In this document: in pieces, positions 43,336 to 52,416 of the stretch
Numbering within the stretch: position 1 is the first letter of the stretch
How the letters are laid out: each line of letters opens with the position of its first letter
NCBI RefSeq assembly: GCF_003201475.1
Contig: NZ_QJJK01000005.1
Location: 62,001-126,000 of the forward strand
Length of the DNA: 64,000 nucleotides
From: Chelatococcus asaccharovorans
Lineage (GTDB): Bacteria > Pseudomonadota > Alphaproteobacteria > Rhizobiales > Beijerinckiaceae
Direction of reading: 5' to 3'
The notes under the pieces: generated by a model
The model's database searches: none
Told to the model about the DNA's origin: nothing
Seen by the model: the letters and a program-made list of their open reading frames with translations, nothing else
Program-made: the position numbers and the translations under genes

Positions 43336-43806
43336 ATGCGCCTCCTCGCGCGCTTTCTGCTTGTACCGCTCGGTATCGGCTGCGCCGTGACAGCGAGCCT
43401 CATCTTCCTGTTGGCGGCTGCGACCTTCCAGCCGGCGCTCGGCCGGCTCTTCGCCGGCCTGAGCCTCGCCAGCCTGTTCGCCTTTCTGGATGCCCTGACG
43501 GCGACCGGAGACCCCGAAGCGGCCCCGCGCGGAGCGCTTCTGGTTCTCTGGACGCTGACCGTCGGCATCGTGGCTCTGCCGCCCGCCGTCGTTGCCCTCA
43601 TCGGCGAATTCGCCGGCTGGCGCTCCTTCGTCTGGTATTCCGGCATGACCGGTGTCCTGACCGCGGCCCTGCCCTGGATCGCCCGAGGATCCGCCGAAGG
43701 TACCCAGGGCGAGGCCGATATCACCCTGGTGCTGTTCCTGACCGGCGCGCTCGCAGGCCTTGTCCATTGGGCCGTCGCAGGCCGCACTGCGGGGCGCGAG
43801 CTATGA
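43336..43806 (+). CDS. Hypothetical integral membrane protein
   Basis: A 156-residue protein with about four hydrophobic segments (LVPLGIGCAVTASLIFLLAA, then GALLVLWTLTVGIVALPPAV and others). No family is recognised. It starts three bases after the rlmN stop and probably belongs to the same transcript. It resembles other small four-helix proteins that follow rlmN in Hyphomicrobiales, but this is a general impression. Confidence 0.7.
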   Translation: MRLLARFLLVPLGIGCAVTASLIFLLAAATFQPALGRLFAGLSLASLFAFLDALTATGDPEAAPRGALLVLWTLTVGIVALPPAVVALIGEFAGWRSFVWYSGMTGVLTAALPWIARGSAEGTQGEADITLVLFLTGALAGLVHWAVAGRTAGREL

Positions 43807-43888
43807 TGACGGCAGCCCGATTGTTCCGGCACGCGTCTGGCCTCACAGCCATGTCATCTCTTCAATTGACGATCGAGGAAGTCTGACC

Positions 43889-44470
43889 ATGAGGTCACGG
43901 GCGTTCATCAGCGTTGTCGCCGTTGTGATGGCGGTGTGTTTCGGTGCGGCAACGGTCGTGTTCGCCAGGAATAGCGCCGCGGAGATTCCCGTCCGCGCCG
44001 AGAATGCCGTGGCAGCCTGGAGCAGCGTCGAAAAGGAATTCAAGGCGCGCACCGCGGTCGTGCCGGCGATGGTCGCGCTCGCGATCCGCGTCGAGGCCCC
44101 CGACAAGCTGCGCGAACGCATCGTGACGGCAAGCGAGGACATCGAGACCCTGCCGCCGGATCCCGCGACGCCCTATTCACCCGACAAGCTGCGGGCCTTC
44201 ATGGCGACCCAGGATGCACTCTCCGATGCGCTGGGCGAAGTGCTCGATCTCGTCAACGCCCATCCCGCCGATGCCGCAGACCCCAAGGTCAAGGCACTCC
44301 TCGCGCAGCTGGCCGACCACGAGCAGCGCATGGTGGTGGCGCGCAGCGACTATGTCGAAGGCGCCAAGGCCTATAACGCAGAGCTCGAAACGATGCCGAA
44401 CCGCTGGACGGTGTCCTATTTCCATCCCGATGCGTCGCCGATGGTGGCAAGCTTCGATTTCAAGAAATAA
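43889..44470 (+). CDS. LemA family protein
   Basis: A 193-residue protein with an N-terminal membrane anchor (FISVVAVVMAVCFGAATVVF) followed by a helical domain. AENAVAAWSSVEKEFKARTA and the closing GAKAYNAELETMPNRW correspond to LemA landmarks (a conserved YN near the C-terminus). LemA proteins form four-helix bundles attached to the membrane; function is poorly defined. It lies 82 nt after the small membrane protein gene, same strand. Confidence 0.65.
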   Translation: MRSRAFISVVAVVMAVCFGAATVVFARNSAAEIPVRAENAVAAWSSVEKEFKARTAVVPAMVALAIRVEAPDKLRERIVTASEDIETLPPDPATPYSPDKLRAFMATQDALSDALGEVLDLVNAHPADAADPKVKALLAQLADHEQRMVVARSDYVEGAKAYNAELETMPNRWTVSYFHPDASPMVASFDFKK

Positions 44471-44490
44471 GGAGCGCTCAAGGCGCTCCT
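44470..44490. terminator. Hairpin between convergent lemA-like and leuB genes
   Basis: AGGAGCGC pairs with GCGCTCCT around a short loop, starting at the last base of the lemA-like gene. Neither strand has a clear T-run directly after the stem, so it is a weak terminator candidate. Confidence 0.35.
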
Positions 44491-44521
44491 CCAAAAAAAC
44501 CTGTCAGAAGCCTGCGAGCGT

Positions 44522-45631
44522 TCAGCGGGCGAGATGCTGCAGCTCTGTGAGAATGGCATCGCCCATTTCGCCGGTGCTCGCCGCATTGGCGCCGCGCGCG
44601 GCGATATCCCGCGTGCGCAAGCCGCTGCCCAGCACATTCGCCACCGCCTTCTCCAGGAGATCGGCCTCCGCGACGAGATTGCAGGAATAGCGCAGCGCCA
44701 TGGCAAAGGAGCCGATCATGGCGATCGGATTGGCGAGGCTCTGCCCGGCGATATCCGGCGCCGAGCCGTGCACCGGCTCGTACATCGCGCGGCGCTTGCC
44801 TGTCGCGGGATCAACCGCGCCCAGCGCCGCGGAAGGCAGCATGCCGAGCGAGCCGGTCAGCATCGCCGCCACATCCGAGAGGATATCGCCGAAGAGATTG
44901 TCGGTGACGATGACGTCGTACTGCTTGGGATTGCGCACGAGCTGCATGGCGCAGTTGTCGGCGAGCACATGTTCCAGCGCGACGCCGGGATAGTCGCCGT
45001 GCACGCGGGTGACGACCTCGTTCCACAAGACGCCGGACTTCATGACGTTGCGCTTCTCGGCGGAAGCCACCTTGTTGCGGCGCTTGCCGGCGAGATCGAA
45101 GGCGATGCGGGCGATACGATCGATCTCATGCGTCGTGTAGAGCTGGGTATCGACGGCGCGCTTCTCACCGTTCTCCAGCGTCACGATCTCCTTCGGCTCG
45201 CCGAAATAGACGCCGCCGGTCAGTTCGCGGACGATGAGGATGTCAAGCCCCTCGACCAGCTCGCGCTTCAGTGAGGAAGCGTCGGCGAGGGCCGGATAGC
45301 AGATCGCCGGACGCAGGTTGGCGAAGAGCTCCAAATCCTTCCTGAGCCGCAGCAGGCCGGCCTCCGGGCGGCAATCGTAGGGAACCTTGTCCCATTTCGG
45401 TCCGCCGACGGCGCCGAACAGCACGGCGTCGGACGCCATCGCGAGCCCCATCGCCTCGTCGGTGATGGCAACGCCGTGCGCGTCATAGGCCGAGCCGCCC
45501 ACGAGATGGCGCTCGGTCTCGAAGCGGTTGCCGCTTTCCTTGTCGAACCAGCGAACGAGTTTCTCCACCTCGCTCATGACTTCGGGACCGATCCCGTCAC
45601 CGGGGAGGAGAAGGAGATTGAAGGATGCCAT
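44522..45631 (-). CDS. leuB: 3-isopropylmalate dehydrogenase
   Basis: A 369-residue enzyme starting [20 protein letters not shown]. LeuB landmarks are the [10 protein letters not shown] loop near residues 73-82, [24 protein letters not shown], the [19 protein letters not shown] metal-site region and the NAD-binding [13 protein letters not shown]. It oxidises and decarboxylates 3-isopropylmalate in leucine synthesis. It lies 142 nt downstream of leuD, same strand. Confidence 0.97.
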   Translation of the reverse strand: MASFNLLLLPGDGIGPEVMSEVEKLVRWFDKESGNRFETERHLVGGSAYDAHGVAITDEAMGLAMASDAVLFGAVGGPKWDKVPYDCRPEAGLLRLRKDLELFANLRPAICYPALADASSLKRELVEGLDILIVRELTGGVYFGEPKEIVTLENGEKRAVDTQLYTTHEIDRIARIAFDLAGKRRNKVASAEKRNVMKSGVLWNEVVTRVHGDYPGVALEHVLADNCAMQLVRNPKQYDVIVTDNLFGDILSDVAAMLTGSLGMLPSAALGAVDPATGKRRAMYEPVHGSAPDIAGQSLANPIAMIGSFAMALRYSCNLVAEADLLEKAVANVLGSGLRTRDIAARGANAASTGEMGDAILTELQHLAR

Positions 45632-45773
45632 GATGCCTCGCGAGACTACGCCGAGTTGAATGATGCCGGAGGTTTAAGACCTTCCGCGACGAATTGGCAA
45701 GCATTTGGCTAGGCGAGCCTCGAAGCACGCAGAGCCCTCGCTCAACAGCAACCGCGTCGTGAGATCCACGCCC

Positions 45774-46379
45774 TCACAGCCAGGGATGCGTCTCTTTCGC
45801 CTTGGTCTCGTAGGCGGAAATTGCCTCCCGCTTCTCCATGGTCAGGCCGACGCCGTCGAGGCCGTTGAGCATGCAATGCTTGCGGAAGGGGTCGAGATCG
45901 AAGCTGATGCTGCCACCGTCTGGTCCCTTGATCGTCTGACTCTCGAGGTCGATCGTGAGCGTGGCGTTGGCGCCGCGCTTGGCGTCATCCATGAGCTTGT
46001 CGAGGTCCTCAGGCGAGACCTTGATCGGCAGAATGCCGTTCTGGAAGCAGTTGTTGTAGAAGATGTCGGCAAAGGACGTCGAGATCACGCAACGGATGCC
46101 GAAGTCGAGCAGCGCCCAGGGCGCATGCTCGCGCGACGAGCCGCATCCGAAATTGTCGCCCGCGACGAGAATCTGGGCCTTGCGGTAGGCCGGCTTGTTC
46201 AGGATGAAATCGGGGTTTTCCGAACCGTCCTCATTGAAGCGCATCTCGGCGAAAAGACCCGTCCCGAGACCGGTGCGCTTGATTGTCTTCAGATACTGCT
46301 TCGGAATGATCATGTCGGTGTCGACATTGACGATCTCGAGCGGCGCCGCGACGCCGGTCAGCGTAGTGAATTTATCCAT
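45774..46379 (-). CDS. leuD: 3-isopropylmalate dehydratase small subunit
   Basis: A 201-residue protein starting [20 protein letters not shown]. Typical motifs are [16 protein letters not shown] and [18 protein letters not shown], which contact the substrate and the LeuC iron-sulfur active site. The ATG at 46379 was chosen over longer in-frame starts on family length. It works as a heterodimer with LeuC, whose gene lies upstream beyond three small genes. Confidence 0.97.
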   Translation of the reverse strand: MDKFTTLTGVAAPLEIVNVDTDMIIPKQYLKTIKRTGLGTGLFAEMRFNEDGSENPDFILNKPAYRKAQILVAGDNFGCGSSREHAPWALLDFGIRCVISTSFADIFYNNCFQNGILPIKVSPEDLDKLMDDAKRGANATLTIDLESQTIKGPDGGSISFDLDPFRKHCMLNGLDGVGLTMEKREAISAYETKAKETHPWL

Positions 46380-46439
46380 CCGTCCAGTCCTTCCAACCAA
46401 ATTCCAAGCATCCGGAGCTCCCATGCTCCGCAGATCGCA

Positions 46440-46880
46440 TCAACCGGCTTCCCGCTCGATCGCCTCGATATCCTCATCAGACAGGCCGAAATGGTGTCCG
46501 ATCTCGTGGACGAGCACATGGGTCACGATTGCGCCCAGCGTCTCTTCGTGCTCGGCCCAATAGTCGAGGATGGGCCGGCGGTAGAGGAAGACCATGTTCG
46601 GCATCTGCCCGCTCAAGGGGCCGGCCCCTTGCTGCGCGAGGCCATGTCCACGAAACAGGCCGAGCAGATCGAACGGGCTCTCGAGCTGCATCTCCTCGGT
46701 CGTCTCATCGTCGGGAAAATCCTCGATCGTCAGGACGACGCCGCGGCATAGCTCGCGGAAGGTCTCCGGCAGCTGGGCCAAGGCGCGGTCCGCCAAAACC
46801 TCTATATCCGCCAGGCTGGGGGCCATCCGAGCCGCCCAGGCGGTTGCCGATCCGGCCGCCAGATTCTCCACTGATGCCAC
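46440..46880 (-). CDS. Zinicin-like metallopeptidase family protein
   Basis: A 146-residue protein with the zinc signature HEIGHHFGLSDEDIEAIE at its C-terminus (HExxH plus a downstream Asp). The short domain MPNMVFLYRRPILDYWAE precedes it. This is the minimal-metalloprotease-like family (DUF1025) common in actinobacteria and alphaproteobacteria, with no well-known substrate. It lies between leuD and leuC on the same strand. Confidence 0.85.
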   Translation of the reverse strand: MASVENLAAGSATAWAARMAPSLADIEVLADRALAQLPETFRELCRGVVLTIEDFPDDETTEEMQLESPFDLLGLFRGHGLAQQGAGPLSGQMPNMVFLYRRPILDYWAEHEETLGAIVTHVLVHEIGHHFGLSDEDIEAIEREAG

Positions 46881-46919
46881 GCCGTCAATCTCCGTTCAGA
46901 GCCCCGTGCGATGATCGCA

Positions 46920-47171
46920 TCAACCCCGCATCTGCATGATCAGCGACACCGCGAGATAAATCACCACCACCACACCGATCGCCCGCCCGATGCGGCGCCC
47001 CCAGACTTCGATGGGATCCCGCCGCCCGTCCGGCAACACGGGCGCATCGGCGCCGGTCATGTGGCGGACGACACGCGCAACGCTGGAATCGGCGATCGCC
47101 TCGCTGTCGCGGGACACGCGCTCCAGCGTTTCCTTCGCCTCCCGGGCCCGCTCCTCATCACCCTTCGTCAT
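46920..47171 (-). CDS. Small single-pass membrane protein, unknown function
   Basis: An 83-residue protein with a charged N-terminal half (KGDEERAREAKETLERVSRD) and one C-terminal membrane helix (AIGVVVVIYLAVSLIMQM). No family recognised. It lies between the acetyltransferase and metallopeptidase genes on the same strand. Confidence 0.55.
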   Translation of the reverse strand: MTKGDEERAREAKETLERVSRDSEAIADSSVARVVRHMTGADAPVLPDGRRDPIEVWGRRIGRAIGVVVVIYLAVSLIMQMRG

Positions 47172-47201
47172 CGTCCACCCTGGCCTGGCAAAGCCCTCGC
47201 A

Positions 47202-47729
47202 TCACCAGGAGATGCCCGGTTCGAGCCAGATCACATAGCTCTTCCAGGGGCCGGTCTCGGCAATCCGATCATAGAGCTGCTGCGCGACCAGATTGTCGTG
47301 AGGGACCATCCAGCGCAACTGGATCCAGCCGCGCTGGCGTCCCTCGGCAACGATATCGGCGATCAGCGACCGCGCAACACCGCGCCCGCGCGTCTCCGGA
47401 ACGACGTAGAGATCGTCGATCTGGCCCGCCCGCCGGCGCGAGATAGCCTCCGGGAGATCGTAGTACAAGGCGAAACCGACCAGCTTGCGCCCAGCAGCCT
47501 CATCGGCGAACGCGCCGCGAATGTTGACCCCGGGTTCCGCCAGAAGCTGCGCGACATAGGCGAGGTCAGGCTTGTCGCCATTACCCTCGCCATGCGTGAG
47601 CGCCTCGCCATAGGCGGCGATCAACGGCAGAAGCTCTGCCGCATCCGCCAGGACCAGTTTCCGCAGCAGAAGTCCGCCTGCGGCTGTCGAAGCGGCCGCG
47701 CCAACCGGCGACGGCCCACCCGCGGTCAT
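47202..47729 (-). CDS. GNAT family N-acetyltransferase
   Basis: A 175-residue acetyltransferase. The start at 47729 overlaps the leuC stop (ATGA). [20 protein letters not shown] begins the domain, and the acetyl-CoA loop is [20 protein letters not shown] with IDDLYV before it. Further in-frame sequence upstream is antisense to leuC. The tight overlap suggests it is translated from the leuC transcript. Substrate unknown. Confidence 0.85.
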   Translation of the reverse strand: MTAGGPSPVGAAASTAAGGLLLRKLVLADAAELLPLIAAYGEALTHGEGNGDKPDLAYVAQLLAEPGVNIRGAFADEAAGRKLVGFALYYDLPEAISRRRAGQIDDLYVVPETRGRGVARSLIADIVAEGRQRGWIQLRWMVPHDNLVAQQLYDRIAETGPWKSYVIWLEPGISW

Positions 47730-49129
47730 TTCCAGTCCCGGATATCGACGAAGCGCCCGGCGATCGCCGCCGCCGCCGCCATCGCCGGCGACACGAGATG
47801 CGTGCGGCCCTTGAAGCCCTGGCGACCTTCGAAATTGCGGTTCGAGGTCGACGCGCAGCGCTCGCCCGGCTTCAGCTTGTCGGCGTTCATGGCGAGGCAC
47901 ATGGAGCAGCCCGGCTCGCGCCAGTCGAAGCCCGCCTCACGGAAGATGACGTCGAGCCCTTCTTCCTCGGCCTGCAGCTTCACCAGACCGGAACCCGGAA
48001 CGACCATGGCGCTGACGCTGGGGTGCACGGTCTTGCCCTGCACCATGGCGGCAGCCGCACGCATGTCCTCGATGCGGCCGTTGGTGCAGGAGCCGATGAA
48101 GACGCGATCGACCGTCACGTCCGTGATCTTCGTGCCGGGCTTCAGGCCGATATAGTCCAGCGCGCGCCACTTGGAGTTGCGCTTGTTCTCGTCCTGGATG
48201 TCGTCCGGATTGGGCACGACGCCGGTCACCGCGACGACGTCCTCGGGGCTCGTGCCCCAGGTGACGATCGGCGGCAGGCTGGCGGCGTCGAGGCGGATTT
48301 CGCTGTCGAAGACCGCGCCTTCGTCCGTCTTCAGGCTGTCCCAGAAGCGCACGGCCTCGTCCCAGGCAGCGCCGGTCGGCGCCTTCGGGCGGCCCTTCAG
48401 ATAGGCGTAGGTCTTCTCGTCCGGCGCGACGAGCCCGGCGCGGGCGCCGCCCTCGATCGTCATGTTGCAGACCGTCATGCGGCCTTCCATGGACAGGGCG
48501 CGGATCGCCTCGCCGGCATATTCGATGACATGGCCGGTACCGCCTGCCGTGCCGATCTCGCCGATGATGGCCAGCACGATATCCTTCGCGGTGACGCCGG
48601 GCGGCAGCTGCCCGTCCACCGTCACGCGCATGTTCTTGGCCTTCTTCTGGATCAGCGTCTGGGTAGCGAGCACATGCTCCACCTCGGACGTGCCGATGCC
48701 GTGGGCCAAGGCACCAAAGGCGCCATGGGTCGAGGTGTGGCTGTCGCCGCAGACGATTGTCGTGCCCGGCAGCGTGAAACCCTGCTCCGGCCCGATGACA
48801 TGGACGATGCCCTGGCGCACGTCGCGCTCGTTGTAATATTCGACGCCGAAGTCGCGGGCGTTTTCCGCCAAGGCCGCGACCTGCGTGGCCGCCTCCGGAT
48901 CATCGATGCCCTTCGAGCGATCGCTGGTCGGGACGTTGTGATCGACCACAGCCAGCGTCTTCTGCGGCGCGCGCAGCTTGCGGCCGGCGACGCGCAGGCC
49001 CTCAAAGGCCTGCGGGCTCGTCACCTCATGCACGAGGTGACGATCGATATAGAGCAGGCAGGTGCCGTCGGGCTGTTCGTCGACGACGTGGTCGTCCCAG
49101 ATCTTGTCGTAGAGGGTACGAGGCTTCAT
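47726..49129 (-). CDS. leuC: 3-isopropylmalate dehydratase large subunit
   Basis: A 467-residue aconitase-family protein starting [16 protein letters not shown]. Iron-sulfur ligand cysteines appear in [16 protein letters not shown] (near residue 347) and the [10 protein letters not shown] pair near residues 407-413. It isomerises 2-isopropylmalate to 3-isopropylmalate together with LeuD. It heads the minus-strand leucine group and has an unusually repeat-rich upstream region. Confidence 0.97.
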   Translation of the reverse strand: MKPRTLYDKIWDDHVVDEQPDGTCLLYIDRHLVHEVTSPQAFEGLRVAGRKLRAPQKTLAVVDHNVPTSDRSKGIDDPEAATQVAALAENARDFGVEYYNERDVRQGIVHVIGPEQGFTLPGTTIVCGDSHTSTHGAFGALAHGIGTSEVEHVLATQTLIQKKAKNMRVTVDGQLPPGVTAKDIVLAIIGEIGTAGGTGHVIEYAGEAIRALSMEGRMTVCNMTIEGGARAGLVAPDEKTYAYLKGRPKAPTGAAWDEAVRFWDSLKTDEGAVFDSEIRLDAASLPPIVTWGTSPEDVVAVTGVVPNPDDIQDENKRNSKWRALDYIGLKPGTKITDVTVDRVFIGSCTNGRIEDMRAAAAMVQGKTVHPSVSAMVVPGSGLVKLQAEEEGLDVIFREAGFDWREPGCSMCLAMNADKLKPGERCASTSNRNFEGRQGFKGRTHLVSPAMAAAAAIAGRFVDIRDWK

Positions 49130-49460
49130 GGCGTGATGATCTCAACTGCGAGGATGGCTGCGGCTTTGGAGCCATCGAAAACGGCCGCATGTGCGGACGA
49201 CGTCCGCACACGACATATGAGCCGGCTGGTCCGGCGTCAGATCACCGTAAGTTGCGCATTCGCGGCCGTGGTCAGACGTCCGAAGAACCGCCCCGGCAGA
49301 CGCGCGTGATCGTGAAGCGCAGCAAACTCATGCGTCGTCACCACCGGTCGCGCCCGCAAGGCGCGCGACGAGGCCGGTAACAACCGATCATGAGAGCATT
49401 GCACGATCATAATGCCTAGTTTTTAGCAGATCCAAAAAGATCCGACAATCAATACCGCAC

Positions 49461-49536
49461 AGGAGGTCCGCACAAGAGGTCTGCACGGGAGATCTGCACG
49501 AGAGATCTGCACGAGAGATCTGCACGGGAGATCTCT
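49461..49536. repeat. 13-nt tandem repeat array (five full units and a partial)
   Basis: Units AGGAGGTCCGCAC, AAGAGGTCTGCAC, GGGAGATCTGCAC, GAGAGATCTGCAC, GAGAGATCTGCAC and a partial GGGAGATCTCT run without gap. Two adjacent units are identical and the others differ by one to four bases. The array lies between the rplS terminator and the leuC promoter region. Confidence 0.9.
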
Positions 49537-49555
49537 CGGCGCGACAGGCGCGCCA

Positions 49556-49629
49556 AAAGAAAAAAGGCGGGAACCGCATACCTTCCGGATGATCCCAAGA
49601 GACCATCGACGGAAGACAGGCAGGCCCGC
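49556..49629 (-). terminator. Possible terminator of the rpsP-rimM-trmD-rplS operon
   Basis: Minus-strand GGCGGG (paired with CCCGCC across about 50 nt, with a smaller CTTCCG / CGGAAG pair inside) is followed by TTTTTTCTTTT. It starts about 43 nt after the rplS stop. The long loop makes it an unusual terminator. Confidence 0.5.
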
Positions 49630-49671
49630 CTCTACACCCGGCAGCAGCGCTGCCGGGCCGGGAATGCGCGA

Positions 49672-50073
49672 TTACTCGGCCGCGGTGGCGGCTGCGCCCT
49701 TGCCCTTCGGCGAGCGGTCCACGCGCTCGGCGATACGGGCCGACTTGCCGCGACGATCACGCAGGTAGTACAGCTTCGCCCGGCGCACCTTGCCGCGACG
49801 CACGAGCTTGATGGAATCGATATTCGGCGAGTAGAGCGGGAACACGCGCTCGACGCCTTCGCCGTAGGAAATCTTGCGGACGGTGAAGCTCTGGTTGATG
49901 CCGCCGCCGTCACGGGCGATGCATACGCCCTCGTAGGCCTGGACGCGGGTACGCTCGCCTTCCTTGACCTTCACGTTCACCTGTACGGTGTCGCCGGCCT
50001 CGAAATCGGGAAACTCGCGATTCTCCGAGAGCTTGGCGATCTGCTCTTTGTCGAGCGCTTCAATGATGTTCAT
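49672..50073 (-). CDS. rplS: 50S ribosomal protein L19
   Basis: A 133-residue protein starting [21 protein letters not shown]19 motifs [20 protein letters not shown] and [20 protein letters not shown] are intact. It ends with an Ala-rich tail. Normal position downstream of trmD, about 200 nt away. Confidence 0.98.
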   Translation of the reverse strand: MNIIEALDKEQIAKLSENREFPDFEAGDTVQVNVKVKEGERTRVQAYEGVCIARDGGGINQSFTVRKISYGEGVERVFPLYSPNIDSIKLVRRGKVRRAKLYYLRDRRGKSARIAERVDRSPKGKGAAATAAE

Positions 50074-50274
50074 CGGTTAAACTCCTGCCGAGACGCCCTC
50101 ACGGGCGCCAGCGTTTCGGCGACGCTGTTTTGAATTGGTATCCGCTGAGCCTCATGAGGCACCGAGGATGGCGCGCTATACACCAGCCAGACAGTCCTGT
50201 CGAGGCACAAGGCGGGCCTGTCACCGGTTTGGACGGGCCGCGCAAGCCGCGATCCGCAAGGCCCCGGCCTGGCC

Positions 50275-50961
50275 TTATCGTGAGGTCAACAGGTCCGGCC
50301 GGCGCTCGGCCGTCAGGCGTTCGGCTTCCTGCCGTCGCCAGCGTGCAATGGCGCCATGGTCACCGGACAGAAGAACATCCGGAATGGAGCGGCCTTCCCA
50401 TTCGCGCGGCCGCGTATACTGCGGATATTCGAGGAGCCCGTTCTCGAAGCTCTCCTCGTCTCCGGACGCGCCGGCGCCCATCACGCCCGGCAACAGCCGC
50501 ACGCAGGCGTCCGTCAGCACCATTGCCGGAATCTCGCCGCCGGAGAGCACATAGTCGCCAATCGAAACCTCGGCGAGATCGCGCCCGGCGATGACGCGCT
50601 CGTCGACGCCCTCGAAGCGACCGCAGACGATGACAAGGCCGGGCCCGGCAGCGAACCGGCGTGCGTCCGCCTGGGTGAAGGGACGGCCCCGCGGGCTCAT
50701 CAGCAGCCGCGGCCGGAGGTCGCCTTCGTCAGCCGCCGCGTCGATGGCCGAGGCCAGCACATCCGCCCGCAGCACCATGCCCGGCCCCCCACCGGCGGGG
50801 GTGTCATCCACCTTGGCGTGGCGGCCGATGCCGTGGTCGCGGATCTGCCGCGCCTCAAGGCTCCACAGCCCGCGCGCCAAGGCATCGCCCGAAAGGCTCG
50901 TGCCGAGCGGGCCGGGAAACATCTCCGGATACAGGGTGAGAATCGTGGCGCGCCAGCTCAT
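50275..50961 (-). CDS. trmD: tRNA (guanine37-N1)-methyltransferase TrmD
   Basis: A 228-residue SPOUT-fold enzyme starting [20 protein letters not shown]. The knot region motifs [12 protein letters not shown] and [15 protein letters not shown] bind SAM. It methylates G37 of tRNAs to prevent frameshifts. It lies six bases after rimM. Confidence 0.97.
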   Translation of the reverse strand: MSWRATILTLYPEMFPGPLGTSLSGDALARGLWSLEARQIRDHGIGRHAKVDDTPAGGGPGMVLRADVLASAIDAAADEGDLRPRLLMSPRGRPFTQADARRFAAGPGLVIVCGRFEGVDERVIAGRDLAEVSIGDYVLSGGEIPAMVLTDACVRLLPGVMGAGASGDEESFENGLLEYPQYTRPREWEGRSIPDVLLSGDHGAIARWRRQEAERLTAERRPDLLTSR

Positions 50962-50966
50962 CGCCC

Positions 50967-51710
50967 TCAGGTCCGGCCGTCTCGGTCGTCATCCTCGGGA
51001 TCGCGGGGCTCTGGTGGCGCGAACAGATCCTTGTCGGCCACGACGACATGGCCCTGCGTGACGGACACCACGGGCACGGCCGCCTTGCTGAACGGCACCA
51101 TCGCCGTCACGGGACTATCGACCGCCCGGACCTCGATGATGTCACCGGCGCCAAAATCATGAAGGCCGACCAGCGTTCCGAGGCGCGTGCCGTCCTCGGC
51201 GAGGACCGCAAGGCCGATGAGATCGGCCTGCAGGAATTCCTCCTCCGCGAGATCGCGCGCCAGACGCTCCCGCGGAATATAAAGACCGACGCGGTTCAAG
51301 GCCTCGGCCGCGTCGCGGCTGTCGACACCGACGACGCGCGCCACCAGCATATCGCCAGCCGGGCCCGCCGCCGGCCGCACGTGGCTCAGCACGAAGCGGC
51401 GCGCGCCGTCGGCTGTCTCGAGCGGCGCGTAGTCCTTGATGGCTTGGGGTTCACCCGTGAAGGACTTGAGCCTGACCTCGCCGCGCACACCGTGCGCGCG
51501 GCCGAATTCGCCCACGAGCACAAGCCCGGGACGCGGCTTGACCGCGCGCGCGCCCGGTCCGGCCTCGTGGCGAGGCCGAGGTGGTGGCGCAGGCTGGGAA
51601 ACGGCGCCCCCTTCCCGGCCCCGGCCCTCCGTCGGAGGGTGGGACGAAGCCATCCGCGAGGACGGCTTACGCCCCCGGGGCGGGAATGACGGAGCGCGCT
51701 CCTTCGCCAT
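50967..51710 (-). CDS. rimM: Ribosome maturation factor RimM, with unusual N-terminal extension
   Basis: A 247-residue protein. The RimM domain begins near residue 60 with [20 protein letters not shown], and the PRC-barrel follows ([20 protein letters not shown]). RimM helps assemble the 30S head by binding S19. The first 60 residues are Pro/Arg/Ser-rich and coded by palindrome-like DNA (CCCTCCGTCGGAGGG). There is no ATG between the extension and the domain, so either the extension is translated or a GTG is used. The gene is nine bases after rpsP. Confidence 0.93.
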   Translation of the reverse strand: MAKERAPSFPPRGRKPSSRMASSHPPTEGRGREGGAVSQPAPPPRPRHEAGPGARAVKPRPGLVLVGEFGRAHGVRGEVRLKSFTGEPQAIKDYAPLETADGARRFVLSHVRPAAGPAGDMLVARVVGVDSRDAAEALNRVGLYIPRERLARDLAEEEFLQADLIGLAVLAEDGTRLGTLVGLHDFGAGDIIEVRAVDSPVTAMVPFSKAAVPVVSVTQGHVVVADKDLFAPPEPRDPEDDDRDGRT

Positions 51711-51719
51711 GGCGCAGGC

Positions 51720-52076
51720 TTACGCCTCGGCCGCCCCGGCGCCCGCAGCCGCAGCACGCTCGGCCGCGCGCTCCTGGGCCTTCTTGCCCGGCTCGGCCTT
51801 CTTGGGGTTGTTGCGGGCCGGACGCTTGGCGACGCCGGCGGCATCGAGGAAGCGCAGCACGCGGTCGGTCGGCTGGGCGCCCTTGGCGAGCCAGGCCTTG
51901 GCCTTCTCGACATCGAGCACGATGCGGGTGGCATCATCCTTCGGCTTCATCGGATCATAGGCGCCGATGCGCTCGATGAAACGCCCGTCACGCGGGGCGC
52001 GGGCATCGGCAACCACGATGCGGTAGTAAGGACGCTTCTTGGCGCCGCCACGGGTCAGACGGATCTTCAGGGACAT
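51720..52076 (-). CDS. rpsP: 30S ribosomal protein S16
   Basis: A 118-residue protein starting [20 protein letters not shown], the standard S16 opening, with [19 protein letters not shown]. An Ala/Lys-rich tail of about 30 residues extends beyond the usual 80-residue core, which is normal in alphaproteobacteria. First ribosomal gene of the rpsP-rimM-trmD-rplS operon. Confidence 0.98.
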   Translation of the reverse strand: MSLKIRLTRGGAKKRPYYRIVVADARAPRDGRFIERIGAYDPMKPKDDATRIVLDVEKAKAWLAKGAQPTDRVLRFLDAAGVAKRPARNNPKKAEPGKKAQERAAERAAAAGAGAAEA

Positions 52077-52113
52077 TAAAGACTACTCCTCAGGTCTAAC
52101 GATAGCAGGCGCC

Positions 52114-52416
52114 TCAGGCGCCCTGGTTCTGCCGGCTCTTGATGGTTTCGTGATGCCGGATCACTTCCTTGACGATGAAGTTCAAGAACTTCTCGGCGAA
52201 GTCGGGGTCGAGATGGGCGTCGGCGGCGAGGGCCCGCAAGCGGGCGATCTGCCGGGCCTCGCGGCTCGGATCCGCGGGCGGCAAATCGTGCGTCGCCTTG
52301 TATTCGCCGACCGCCTGGGTGCATTTGAAGCGCTCGGCCAGAAGATGCACCAGCGCCGCGTCGATGTTATCGATGCTGCCGCGCAGGCGCAGCAATTCAG
52401 GATGCGCGTCCATCAC
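52114..52416 (-). CDS. Chorismate mutase (AroQ class)
   Basis: A 100-residue all-helical protein. LRLRGSIDNIDAALVHLLAE and FKCTQAVGEYKATHDLPPAD correspond to AroQ landmarks, with a catalytic Arg near residue 12 and Lys near residue 40. It rearranges chorismate to prephenate for phenylalanine and tyrosine. It overlaps the end of ffh by four bases and precedes rpsP, an order common in Hyphomicrobiales. Confidence 0.9.
   Translation of the reverse strand: MMDAHPELLRLRGSIDNIDAALVHLLAERFKCTQAVGEYKATHDLPPADPSREARQIARLRALAADAHLDPDFAEKFLNFIVKEVIRHHETIKSRQNQGA

Larger units (their letters stand above)
49130..49671. promoter_or_regulatory. leuC upstream region with small frame, hairpin and candidate promoter
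   Basis: A 540-nt space between leuC and rplS. On the minus strand a 19-codon frame starts at 49333 (ATG AGT TTG CTG, peptide MSLLRFTITRVCRGGSSDV) and stops before leuC; it might be a leader peptide. A perfect stem GTGCGGAC / GTCCGCAC lies at 49191-49209, about 60 nt before leuC. A possible promoter, TTGTCG then 17 nt then TAAAAA, sits near 49419-49447 on the minus strand. All three are candidates only. Confidence 0.4.

Noticed and set aside
41956-43767. 603-codon minus-strand frame opposite rlmN
   Set aside because: Antisense to the radical SAM gene whose CTLNCSFC motif is intact; no independent motif.
49461-49536. CRISPR array
   Set aside because: Units are contiguous 13-mers with no spacers and no cas genes are present.
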